From NCBI GenBank assembly GCA_024697225.1, contig JAILGA010000136.1, positions 16,259 through 80,258 of the forward strand: 64,000 nt of DNA. Reading direction: 5' to 3'. The notes beneath the pieces are model-generated. The model saw only the letters and a list, made by a program, of their open reading frames with translations, was not told where the DNA came from and did not search any database. Numbering within the stretch: the first letter of the stretch is position 1; each line of letters begins with the position of its first letter. The position numbers were made by a program, and so were the translations under genes. Of this stretch, positions 23,767 to 31,502 are shown one piece after another. The stretch is from Lachnospiraceae bacterium (GTDB taxonomy: Bacteria > Bacillota > Clostridia > Lachnospirales > Lachnospiraceae).

Positions 23767-23802
23767 AAACAAACATATGAACAATTGTTCATATGTTTGT
23801 TT
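23767..23802. promoter_or_regulatory. 36-bp perfect palindromic operator of the ArsR-type repressor
   Basis: Each 18-bp arm reads AAACAAACATATGAACAA outward from the centre, with no mismatch. The core TGAACAATTGTTCA matches the 12-2-12 style operators of CzrA/CadC-type repressors. It overlaps the predicted start of transcription and the -10 element, so bound repressor would block the promoter. Confidence 0.92.
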
Positions 23803-23827
23803 TATCACTTAGTCTTTAGTATGTCAA
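23799..23827 (-). promoter_or_regulatory. Promoter of the metal-efflux operon
   Basis: On the minus strand a perfect TTGACA is followed after 17 bp by TAAAAC. The -10 element runs into the palindromic operator. Confidence 0.82.
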
Positions 23828-23860
23828 GTATAATTTGCTATTTTTATATCAGCGCGTTTA

Positions 23861-26269
23861 TCACGCTCCCAGGGTCACAACGATCTCGTTGTCGGCACCG
23901 ACATTAAGCTTTGCCGCCGGAACCAGATTGTCGGGCAAAGTCTCGCCGTTTAACGTGACCGATCTCACACCGGCCTGTACATGGCCTGGATTCTCCACCC
24001 TGATCTTCAGATGAGCTCCCCTGAAATCCTTTTCGATTGTGAAGCCGTCCCATTTTGCGGGAATAGACGGATCTATCACAAGTCCCGCGTTATTGGGCCT
24101 CATGCCGCAGATTCCCTCGACGCAGCCCACCATCACAGTGGATGCGGTGCCCGTAAGCCAGTGCACATGCGCCCTTCCTGCATAAGGTGATCTCGTTGCC
24201 TCAACAAACTGTCCGTGTACATAGGGTTCGATCACGCGCCTTTCAGCCCTGTCATTCATAGCCGCGGGCGATGTCTCAAAGAAGTACTCGAAAGCCCTGT
24301 CTCCGTGACCCTTGAGCGCTTCCGCCAGGATCAGCCAACCCTGTGACTGCGAGAAGATACCGCCGTTCTCCTTGGTGTCCGGATTGAAGACTATCATGAG
24401 CGCGCCGTTGAACGCCTCATCAAAATAAGGGGTCTCCATCAGCTTTGCACCGTAAGGGGTATTCAGTATCTCATGCACACTCTCGAGAGCCGCGTCGCCC
24501 TGCTCTTTAGTCGCAAACTTCGAAATGACCGACCAGCTCTGAGGATTGAGCCACATATTTGCTTCTTTATCCTTCTTTGCCCCCACTATCTGCCCGTTCT
24601 CACGGATGCCGCGGATGAACCTGTCCTCATCCCAGCACTTGGACAGCGCTGCGCCGAGCTTTTCTTTGGCCTCGTCAATAAAGGTAATATACTGATCGTC
24701 GCCCCTCTCCTTTGCTATCTCCCTCATCATGTTAAAGGCATAATACAGCTGGAAGGCGACAAATGTGGACTCGCCCTTGGCTCCGAGTCTCAGGCAATCG
24801 TTCCAGTCGGCGTGCAGACCTGCGGGCATGTTGTGATCTCCCATGTGATTCATGGAGAAATCAATCGCTCTCTTTAAGTGGTCGTAGACCGTGTCCTCGC
24901 CGCCGTTGGCGTAGACTATCTTCTCATCATAAAACGCGGTATTTCCGCTCTCCGCCACATACTTGTATACCGTCGGGAAGAGCCACAGCGCATCATCGGC
25001 GCGATATGAAGGATGCCCCGTCTCCTTGACATAGCTCGGGTCATCGGGCGTATTCTCATGTCCGGCGTTGTGATCGAACTTCACCAGCGGAAGTCCCGCC
25101 CCGTTGTCCACCTGTGCAGACAGCATGAATCTGATCTTCTCCAGCGCCATATCGGGATCGGTGTGTATAACACCCTGAATGTCCTGTACGGTATCCCTGT
25201 ATCCGTAGCCGTTTCTCTGTCCACAGTAGATGAGGGACGCCGCCCTCGACCAGGTGAATGTGATGAAGCACTGATACGCGTTCCACACGTTCACCATGTT
25301 GTTGAACTCCTCAGAAGGCGTATTCACCTGGAAGCGGTCCAGCTTGGCATGCCAGTACATCTTCAGCTCGTCAACCTCGGCATCGACGATGGCAGGATCC
25401 GCGTCATAGCGCGAAAGGATCTTGTCTGCTTCAGGGGGAATCTTCTGACCAAGGCAATAGATAAAGGTCTTTTCCTCACCCGCCGCCAGTTCGATATCGG
25501 ACTGCAGCGCGCCGCAGCTGTTGGAATTGAAGTTCATCTCGCCGGCACATTTTCCGCTTTCAACCGCTATCGGGTTAGCAAAGGTCCTGTAAGGTCCGAT
25601 GAACACGTCCCTGTTGCCCTCGGCGGCCGAAACCTGTGCGGCTGCAAGACCGAAGAATCTCTCATGATGATTGTATCCCGACTTGTCGCGTCCATTGTAT
25701 TCGTTGATATGCTGGACGATCTTGTTTTTAACAAACTCCGTTCTCGTGATGAAAAGCGTATACTGCAGATTGACCTGATCCTGCTCGTAGTTGTTCTCGT
25801 TTGTGAATTCCACGAAGCCAAATACAGAGAGTTTTCTCGCCCTGCCGGAATCATTTCTGACTTTTATGCGCCACACCTCATAAGTCGCGTCCTTGGGAAC
25901 GTAGTAAGTGGTCTCTGTGTGTATGCCTTCATAATCCGATTCGATCACACTGTAGCCGGTGCCGTGACGGCAGACGCTGGAATACTTGTCCAGGGGCTTT
26001 CCGACAGGCTGCCACGTGGCTGACCAGTAGTCCGCACTGTCATTGTCACGCAGATATATGAACCTTCCGGGCAGATCCATTGTGGAATTGAAGCGATAGC
26101 GCGTGATCCTTCCGTTTGCTCCGCTCTTCTCAAAGCTGTAGCCCTCGGCATTGCCCGAGATGATCGCACCGTAGGCGGGCGATCCCAGATAGTTGCACCA
26201 GGGTGCCGGGGTGTCCGGTCTTGTGATAACATATTCCCTGGCTTTTTCATCAAAATGTCCGTACTGCAT
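23861..26269 (-). CDS. GH94 disaccharide phosphorylase, substrate not assigned
   Basis: The 802-residue protein belongs to glycoside hydrolase family 94: it opens MQYGHFDEKAREYVITRPDT, has the structural block CRHGTGYSVIESDYEGIHTE, and carries the catalytic-acid region HADWNDCLRLG about residue 480 and the late block WLTGTASTVMVG. It phosphorolyses a beta-glycosidic disaccharide to a sugar 1-phosphate and a free sugar. It is clearly more distant from classical cellobiose phosphorylase than the second GH94 protein at 37-40 kb. A different acceptor or linkage, such as laminaribiose or another glucoside, is possible. AGGAGG precedes the ATG at 26269; the track uses a GTG two codons earlier. There is no signal peptide, so it acts in the cytoplasm. 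Confidence 0.9.
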   Translation of the reverse strand: MQYGHFDEKAREYVITRPDTPAPWCNYLGSPAYGAIISGNAEGYSFEKSGANGRITRYRFNSTMDLPGRFIYLRDNDSADYWSATWQPVGKPLDKYSSVCRHGTGYSVIESDYEGIHTETTYYVPKDATYEVWRIKVRNDSGRARKLSVFGFVEFTNENNYEQDQVNLQYTLFITRTEFVKNKIVQHINEYNGRDKSGYNHHERFFGLAAAQVSAAEGNRDVFIGPYRTFANPIAVESGKCAGEMNFNSNSCGALQSDIELAAGEEKTFIYCLGQKIPPEADKILSRYDADPAIVDAEVDELKMYWHAKLDRFQVNTPSEEFNNMVNVWNAYQCFITFTWSRAASLIYCGQRNGYGYRDTVQDIQGVIHTDPDMALEKIRFMLSAQVDNGAGLPLVKFDHNAGHENTPDDPSYVKETGHPSYRADDALWLFPTVYKYVAESGNTAFYDEKIVYANGGEDTVYDHLKRAIDFSMNHMGDHNMPAGLHADWNDCLRLGAKGESTFVAFQLYYAFNMMREIAKERGDDQYITFIDEAKEKLGAALSKCWDEDRFIRGIRENGQIVGAKKDKEANMWLNPQSWSVISKFATKEQGDAALESVHEILNTPYGAKLMETPYFDEAFNGALMIVFNPDTKENGGIFSQSQGWLILAEALKGHGDRAFEYFFETSPAAMNDRAERRVIEPYVHGQFVEATRSPYAGRAHVHWLTGTASTVMVGCVEGICGMRPNNAGLVIDPSIPAKWDGFTIEKDFRGAHLKIRVENPGHVQAGVRSVTLNGETLPDNLVPAAKLNVGADNEIVVTLGA

Positions 26270-26309
26270 ACACACCTCCTGTGAACAGATAGTCCGATAA
26301 GTATAAATA

Positions 26310-26338
26310 ATTGTAACAAATCCGATTTTTAATTACAA
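26310..26338 (-). promoter_or_regulatory. Promoter and inverted repeat upstream of the first GH94 gene
   Basis: TTGTAA and TACAAT on the minus strand are separated by 17 bp. The two elements lie inside an inverted repeat, AATTGTAA at 26309-26316 and TTACAATT at 26333-26340, which could serve as an operator. Confidence 0.65.
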
Positions 26339-26351
26339 TTGACTGATGTGT

Positions 26352-26357
26352 TATAAT
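26352..26357 (+). promoter_or_regulatory. -10 element of the small membrane peptide gene
   Basis: A perfect TATAAT is present 34 bp before the small ORF, but the -35 region at suitable spacing is only a weak T/A-rich match. Confidence 0.5.
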
Positions 26358-26391
26358 ATACAAAATCATACGAAGAAATGAGGATACCGAT

Positions 26392-26475
26392 ATGAATAAA
26401 AAAGTAATACGCGTTGTAGCCATTCTCCTTGTTGCGGCCATGATAATAACCACCTTCATCGGGATCTTTTCCTGA
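26392..26475 (+). CDS. 27-residue membrane peptide, Prli42/DUF4044-like
   Basis: This gene is too short for the ORF track. The ATG at 26392 follows a GAGG ribosome binding site about nine bases upstream and a TATAAT box. The product begins MNKKVIRVVAILLVAAMII and is 27 residues long, with a basic N-terminus and one membrane helix. Size, charge and the NKKVxRVV opening resemble Prli42, the short Firmicutes peptide that anchors the stressosome to the membrane in Listeria. That resemblance is from memory of the family pattern, not a search. No stressosome genes are nearby. Confidence 0.68.
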   Translation: MNKKVIRVVAILLVAAMIITTFIGIFS

Positions 26476-26522
26476 CCCGATTAAGAGACGCACACTCATG
26501 CTTCGCCGTATCCTGCAGCCGC

Positions 26523-27458
26523 TCAGAAAGTATAGCTGCCCACCACTCTCTGTACGGATTCGACAAGCTCCTCGACCGATGCCTTCTTGACTCCGTCCCT
26601 CAGATAACCATACTGCACCAGAAATTCGGCGCTCTCTCCAAGCTCAAATACCACAAATGGAGAAAGCTTATCATCATGCATATAATTGGCCGTGATATTC
26701 CTGGGGAAGAAAGAAAAAGCCGCCCCGGTCTTGCAGAATTCGAGAAGTGTATCAAAGGAATCCGTCTCCGCCACAAGATTGGGAACCGGTATGTGTTCAG
26801 CGATAAACCGGTTTGCAAATCGCGATACTACCCCATTCTTGGTGTTTTTTATGTACGGGCACCGGCCAAGCAGTGAGAAATCCCCTTTCACTCTGATTTC
26901 CTCTATAACCGCATCCGCAGATGGGCCAAAAGTATTCTGAAACATCTCATATGTTCCTATAATGATCGTTTCTTCCCTGAAAAGAGGATAGCAGACAAAT
27001 GCGGGATCATTATCCGGAAAGTGTGTGATCGCAAAATCCACGGATCCGTCCCTCAGGCTTTTGATCAGCTCATCACCAGACATCCTAATTATCTGATACT
27101 GTGTCGATGCGTTCTTTCTTCTGTAATCAGTCAGAATATTTTTGAAAACAGGAAGAACGCCGTTAAAAGCGAAGCCTATATTGAGGGTCTCCGGCCCACT
27201 CTTCGAGATCATATCCATCTCATACCGAAGTTTCCTGTAGTCCCTCAACAGAGACGTCGCATAACTGTAGAAGACCTCACCCGCCTCAGTGAGTCTCAAA
27301 GGCTTGCTCCTGTAGAAGAGCTTTACATTCAGTTCCTTCTCTATGCCGGCTATCTGCCCGCTGAGCGACTGCTGTGTGATATATAGTTTTTCGGCCGCCT
27401 TGGTAAAGTTACATTCCGTTGCCGCAGCGATAAAGTACTCAAGATTTTGAAAATTCAT
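26523..27458 (-). CDS. LysR-family transcriptional regulator
   Basis: The 311-residue protein begins with the LysR winged helix MNFQNLEYFIAAATECNFTK and AEKLYITQQSLSGQIAGIEKEL, followed by the linker helix and a periplasmic-binding-like effector domain (ETLNIGFAFNGVLPVF, DFAITHFPDNDPAF). It should bind an inverted repeat near its target promoter and respond to a small molecule. The ligand and targets are not evident; candidates are the neighbouring GH94 gene and the small peptide gene, both within 300 bp. The track ATG is the family start. Confidence 0.92.
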   Translation of the reverse strand: MNFQNLEYFIAAATECNFTKAAEKLYITQQSLSGQIAGIEKELNVKLFYRSKPLRLTEAGEVFYSYATSLLRDYRKLRYEMDMISKSGPETLNIGFAFNGVLPVFKNILTDYRRKNASTQYQIIRMSGDELIKSLRDGSVDFAITHFPDNDPAFVCYPLFREETIIIGTYEMFQNTFGPSADAVIEEIRVKGDFSLLGRCPYIKNTKNGVVSRFANRFIAEHIPVPNLVAETDSFDTLLEFCKTGAAFSFFPRNITANYMHDDKLSPFVVFELGESAEFLVQYGYLRDGVKKASVEELVESVQRVVGSYTF

Positions 27459-27541
27459 GGCTCAATAACAGGATATTGCCTGTGATATAAACGAGGATTA
27501 ACAGTTTCACAAAATACTTATCTGTTGCTAACATGATAGTG

Positions 27542-27616
27542 GTGTACGTCGCCGAACTCCCCGAGGTCCCCCAAGCCCATGTGAAAGAGCTTACGCGGCG
27601 TATACCTTTTTATTTT
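27542..27616 (+). ncRNA. Candidate small RNA or terminator structure
   Basis: GTGTACGTCGC at 27542-27552 can pair with GCGGCGTATAC at 27595-27605 (11 bp including G-U pairs), enclosing 42 nt with C-rich runs (CCCC, CCCCC). A CTTTTTATTTT tract follows directly. This looks like a compact transcript ending in a terminator, lying between the divergent LysR gene and the next plus-strand gene. No named RNA family is recognised. No strong promoter is seen in front of it. Confidence 0.4.
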
Positions 27617-27649
27617 ATCACAAATCCTTTTCTTTCTCCAATTTCGTGA

Positions 27650-27655
27650 TATAAT
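27650..27655 (+). promoter_or_regulatory. Extended -10 element upstream of the single-span membrane protein gene
   Basis: TGATATAAT provides an extended -10 motif. The -35 region at 17-bp spacing (CTTTTC) is poor. Confidence 0.5.
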
Positions 27656-27690
27656 ACGTGGGAAAAACTTCTTTGGGAGGATATTGTCGT

Positions 27691-27984
27691 ATGAGCCAGC
27701 TCAAGGTTGATGCACACAAAAAAGAAAAAGCAGGCCGCAAAGAACAGGTCGCAAAGCAGAAAAAGGTCAGAAAAATCGGCCGGATAATCGCCATTATCCT
27801 GTGTCTTGCACTGGTCGCCCTTGTGGTGTTCCTGGTGGTCAGAAGCCGCACAACAGACAGCGCGGATACCGCAGAGGATTCAGGCATAGAACTGTCCACC
27901 GATGATCAGGATTACACGGACGTTGATGTTTCCGATCTCGAGGAGAGCACGGGTATCGATCTTGACGGAGCTGCCGGGGAGTAA
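27691..27984 (+). CDS. Small single-span membrane protein with acidic tail
   Basis: The product of about 97 residues begins MSQLKVDAHKKEKAGRKEQ, a strongly basic stretch, then has one membrane helix (IIAIILCLALVALVVFLVV) and a C-terminal half rich in Asp, Glu and Thr (DDQDYTDVDVSDLEES). The positive-inside rule places the acidic tail outside the membrane. No family is recognised. GGGAGG lies 11 bases before the ATG at 27691; the track begins at a GTG 11 codons earlier. It converges on the papain-like gene with a 5-bp gap. Confidence 0.72.
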   Translation: MSQLKVDAHKKEKAGRKEQVAKQKKVRKIGRIIAIILCLALVALVVFLVVRSRTTDSADTAEDSGIELSTDDQDYTDVDVSDLEESTGIDLDGAAGE

Positions 27985-27989
27985 AAGAC

Positions 27990-28619
27990 TTACCTGAGTC
28001 CTATAAGATAGAGGCCTGAAGCCGCGCCGAGCGCGTTCAGCATGGAACTGACAGATGCATAGGGACCGCTCTGATGTCCGTCCTCTGTCAGATTATGTGC
28101 TACAAAGGCATTTTCCTGTCTTGAGAGGCACACTGTGTGGACTCCCTTTCTGATGTCATTCCTGTCATTATAGTAACTTAAGATCGCGCAGGTACTCTCC
28201 TGCGCGATCTTGTCGAATTCATCCGTTTTGTCGCTCGATACCGCGTTGAACCCGTTCGCAAAAAGCCACCTGTACAGAGCTCTGGGCGATGTGCCGAAGA
28301 GTCCGAACAGCGCCATGCCCGCTTTTCCAAAGATCCCGACCAGCGAAGAAAAACCTATCATTTCAAAACCGTTAAGGATTCCAAGGGCATTGTAGAGCGC
28401 TATCACCTCACAGCCGGCTCTTGAAACGCTGGATCTGCCGAAACGCTCGTCGGTTCTCCTCCTCTGATCCTCAATAAAAGCAAAAGCATTATGGGATTTC
28501 TTTTCGGGCAATCCTTCCCCGCCTCTTCTCACCCTGCCGAAATGTCTTGACAGCAGATCATAAAAGAACAGAACTATCCGGTTAGGTATGCGCCCCGGTA
28601 TAAGCCCCCAGATCTTCAT
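27990..28619 (-). CDS. Papain-like (peptidase C39-like) protein of unknown function
   Basis: The 209-residue protein resembles the C39-like fold: a cysteine at the head of a helix in SRAGCEVIALYNALGIL (about residue 70) and a later histidine and asparagine in GVHTVCLSRQENAFVAHN (about residue 165), in the order and distance of the catalytic Cys and His of that group. An N-terminal basic stretch and a hydrophobic segment (IGFSSLVGIFGKAGMALFGL) are also present. Enzymatic activity is not assured, since conserved glutamine upstream of the cysteine is not evident. It is the last gene of the kinase operon and overlaps the AI-2E transporter gene by four bases. Confidence 0.55.
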   Translation of the reverse strand: MKIWGLIPGRIPNRIVLFFYDLLSRHFGRVRRGGEGLPEKKSHNAFAFIEDQRRRTDERFGRSSVSRAGCEVIALYNALGILNGFEMIGFSSLVGIFGKAGMALFGLFGTSPRALYRWLFANGFNAVSSDKTDEFDKIAQESTCAILSYYNDRNDIRKGVHTVCLSRQENAFVAHNLTEDGHQSGPYASVSSMLNALGAASGLYLIGLR

Positions 28620-29788
28620 TTCTTCTGAGGGATCTCGTCTGAGGCAGCGGCCTTTGTATTCTCAGTTTCCTCGTCATCCAGAAACAGATACGGGAACAGC
28701 TCCTTGCAGGCGAACAGAATGATCGCGGCGATGGGAATGGCGAGGAGAATGCCTATCATACCAAACATTCTTCCGCCGACTATCAGGGTTATCAGTATCC
28801 ACACCGCGGGGACACCCAAAGATTCGCCGAAAAGCCTCGGCTTTATCACGTAGCCGTCAAGAGTCTGAAGTATGACGGTAAATATCAGAAACCACAGTGC
28901 ATCCAGAGGATTCACCAGAAGAAGGATGAACGCGCCGATGGCACCGCCCGCTATGGGACCAAAGGTGGGCGCCAGGTTAGTCACCGCAACGACCACGGAT
29001 ATCAGCACACTGTAAGGGATACCGACGATAAGCATGAAAATGCAGTTGACCACGCCTACGATAATACCGTCCAGCAGATCAAAGGCTATGAACCGCACAA
29101 ATATCTCATTGCAGTGATTCCAGTAAGTCGTGAATTTGTCATAGCGCGAGTCATTCAGCCAGTGTTTCAGAAGCCTCCTCACGGCGGCCATCAGCCTGTG
29201 CTTATCCGCCATCAGATATACGGTGACAAAGAGCGCAAGCACCACATCGAAGACGCTGGCCCCGATGTCAGAGGTCACCTCCACTATCCCGCCCATATTG
29301 CTTGTGATGAGCGAAGGCAGGGTTTCAAGCATCCCGTACAGATGCGTCACCTGCTCCGAGAACTCTATGGTCTTTCCTCCGAAAACAAAGTTCAGGCTCT
29401 TTATCCAGTTCTGGAATGACACGGAATACGCGCCGATATTGGATGCAAAAGTCCTTATGCTGTCAACGAGCTGAGGTATGAGAAGCACAAGCAGAAGCGC
29501 AACAAAGAGTACCCCCAGCACCAGCGTGAGCGCCGTGGCGAGAGCCCTCCTCCTGTTCTGCTTTTTCACCTTGCCGAAAAGGGACTTTTCAAAGAAATTG
29601 GCGAGCGGATTCAATACATACGCAAGGACAAGGCCTATAACCAACGGTCTTATCCAGCCGTATACGATCGACAATCCTTTGGCAAAGATATACAGATGCG
29701 TGATGACAACATAAAAGAGTATTGCTATGCACGCGGCTATCGCGGCATTTGCCCAGGGTTTCTTTTTTAATTCGTCAATGAATTTCAT
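28616..29788 (-). CDS. AI-2E family transporter (PerM/TqsA/YtvI-like)
   Basis: A 390-residue membrane protein with eight hydrophobic segments and the family blocks GLVLAYVLNPLANFFE near the N-terminus, DGIIVGVVNCIFMLIVGIP in the middle and GPIAGGAIGAFILLLVNP and FGESLGVPAVWILITLIVGG towards the end. Members move small solutes or act as sodium/proton antiporters; the substrate is not predictable here. It overlaps the downstream papain-like gene by four bases and the upstream DMT gene by 14 bases, so translation is probably coupled. Confidence 0.88.
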   Translation of the reverse strand: MKFIDELKKKPWANAAIAACIAILFYVVITHLYIFAKGLSIVYGWIRPLVIGLVLAYVLNPLANFFEKSLFGKVKKQNRRRALATALTLVLGVLFVALLLVLLIPQLVDSIRTFASNIGAYSVSFQNWIKSLNFVFGGKTIEFSEQVTHLYGMLETLPSLITSNMGGIVEVTSDIGASVFDVVLALFVTVYLMADKHRLMAAVRRLLKHWLNDSRYDKFTTYWNHCNEIFVRFIAFDLLDGIIVGVVNCIFMLIVGIPYSVLISVVVAVTNLAPTFGPIAGGAIGAFILLLVNPLDALWFLIFTVILQTLDGYVIKPRLFGESLGVPAVWILITLIVGGRMFGMIGILLAIPIAAIILFACKELFPYLFLDDEETENTKAAASDEIPQKK

Positions 29789-30707
29789 TTTTCGCTCCTT
29801 TTTTTGTACGCAAAATCGTGTCTATAGGCAGCTCTGCCACCAGTACGGCGCAAAGCATGATAACGCAGCCCGAAAGCTCTTTGGGCGTGAGGGCCTCACG
29901 CAGTATGATCCAGCCGAACAGGGCACTGAACACGCTTTCAAGACACATGGCCAGGGATGCAACCGCGGGATTGACATCGCGCTCTCCCAGCGTCTGAAGC
30001 GTATAGCCTGCTCCGCTTGAAAGAATACCCGCATATAGTATGGCCGGAAGCGCACTAATTATCGATACCGCCGTGGTTCCCCTCTCAAAAATGAGCATGC
30101 ACACCGTTGAAAAGAGTCCCTCAAAAACAAATTCGATGCAGGTGAGCCGCACACCATCCACCTTCTTTACGAAGTGCCCCACCGCCATGATCTGTATCGA
30201 AAACAGAAAAGCCGCAAGCAGCGTCCACAGATCTCCCGTATTCACGCTCATCCCGCCCTTTATACAAAGGAGGTAGAGTCCGAAGACGGACATGCACACG
30301 GCGACCCATATCCTTGCTTCGGGGCGCCTGCCGATAAACAGCGAGATCACCGGCACGAGCACCACATACATTGCGGTCACAAAACCTGATTTGGCTGCGG
30401 TTGTGGAGGCGATCCCTATCTGCTGTGCCGCGCTCGCCGCAAACAGGAAAAAGCCGCAGATGACGCCTCCTGTTATTACGGTCTTAATGTCCGCGCGCTC
30501 CTGTGACTTTTGTCCGAGGGCGCTTCTCCTCCAGTCCATAAACGGTATCACGGGCAAAAGCACCGCCACACCGAGATATGTCCTCAGAGACAGGAAGGTA
30601 AAAGGTCCCACATAGTCCGCCCCAACAGACTGTGCGACAAAAGCGACGCCCCATATGAGCGCCGCGAGGACTAAAAGCAATGTACTTCTTATTTCCCGCG
30701 AGTTCAA
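29775..30707 (-). CDS. EamA/DMT-superfamily transporter
   Basis: The 310-residue protein has ten hydrophobic segments in two EamA halves. Diagnostic pieces are ALIWGVAFVAQSVGADYVGP at the start of the first repeat, SGFVTAMYVVLVPVISL in its second half, and LQTLGERDVNPAVASLAMCL and ESVFSALFGWIILREALTP near the end. Substrates of this family are small metabolites such as amino acids, and cannot be told from sequence. It lies directly downstream of the receiver protein gene in the third signalling operon. Confidence 0.9.
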   Translation of the reverse strand: MNSREIRSTLLLVLAALIWGVAFVAQSVGADYVGPFTFLSLRTYLGVAVLLPVIPFMDWRRSALGQKSQERADIKTVITGGVICGFFLFAASAAQQIGIASTTAAKSGFVTAMYVVLVPVISLFIGRRPEARIWVAVCMSVFGLYLLCIKGGMSVNTGDLWTLLAAFLFSIQIMAVGHFVKKVDGVRLTCIEFVFEGLFSTVCMLIFERGTTAVSIISALPAILYAGILSSGAGYTLQTLGERDVNPAVASLAMCLESVFSALFGWIILREALTPKELSGCVIMLCAVLVAELPIDTILRTKKGAKNEIH

Positions 30708-30713
30708 GGCGCC

Positions 30714-31502
30714 TCAGATCATCGTCTTCTTGGCTATGAAGTATTTCTCGAGTTCCTCAAGCAGCTCTTCCCTGCTTATGGTCTTAAGGAGGTATCTCTC
30801 GGGCTTCAGTCCTATAACCTTTTTAATGCTCGCTTTGTCACTCTTGCCGGTGAGAAACATTACCGGAATGGAGCTGGTGCCGACCTCACTCTTAAGCATT
30901 TCCAGAACACTCGGTCCTGATGTGACAGGCATCTCGTAATCAAGAAGCACCAGATCCACCTGATTTTTGGCAAGCCACGTAATCGCCTGCATACCGGAGT
31001 TGACTATCGAAACCCGGTAACTGTCCTTGAGCCACGAATGAACCATTCTCAGGTAGGTCACATCATCATCAACCACAAGAATGCTCTTTTTCCTGTTCTC
31101 TATGGCCTTCAGATCACTTAAACATCTCACCTTGTCAAGAAGAGCATGCATGTCTATGGGGCGTTCAAACCAGGCCGCGAGGTTCTCCTTGGGCAGCACC
31201 GATGTCGCCATGTTAAACTCATCCGGTGTCCCTATGAGTATGACCATCTTGTCCTCCGCGACGCTCATATCCTTAAGAAACACCAGCAGGTTCATTCCGC
31301 CGGTTATATCCTCATCCATATACAATATGAAAATACTTACCTGATCCGTGTACGCTGATATACTTTCGACATCCGCCTTTGAATATGACACTTCATAACC
31401 CGCATCCCTCAGATTTTTCTGAAGTGCCTTTGCTATGAACGCCTCCTTGGCGCTTATCACCAGGACTTTATTGTTCTTATCGGAATTTTCGCCGCCAAAC
31501 AT
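30714..31502 (-). CDS. Pseudoreceiver-receiver response regulator without output domain
   Basis: The 262-residue protein is a paralogue of the one at 14.5 kb. The N-terminal receiver-like domain (KVLVISAKEAFIAKALQ) lacks the acidic pair and acceptor. The C-terminal domain is complete: SILVVDDDVTYLRMVHSW, VDLVLLDYEMPVTSG with the acceptor Asp, VMFLTGKSD and RYLLKTIS. There is no output domain. It begins within the stop codon of the EAL protein gene (1-bp overlap) and is followed by the DMT transporter. It is the probable phosphate acceptor of the hybrid kinase encoded two genes upstream. Confidence 0.88.
   Translation of the reverse strand: MFGGENSDKNNKVLVISAKEAFIAKALQKNLRDAGYEVSYSKADVESISAYTDQVSIFILYMDEDITGGMNLLVFLKDMSVAEDKMVILIGTPDEFNMATSVLPKENLAAWFERPIDMHALLDKVRCLSDLKAIENRKKSILVVDDDVTYLRMVHSWLKDSYRVSIVNSGMQAITWLAKNQVDLVLLDYEMPVTSGPSVLEMLKSEVGTSSIPVMFLTGKSDKASIKKVIGLKPERYLLKTISREELLEELEKYFIAKKTMI

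Noticed and set aside
27542-27616. Signal recognition particle RNA, 6S RNA or c-di-GMP riboswitch
   Set aside because: None of the conserved words of these RNAs is present. It is kept only as an unnamed candidate.
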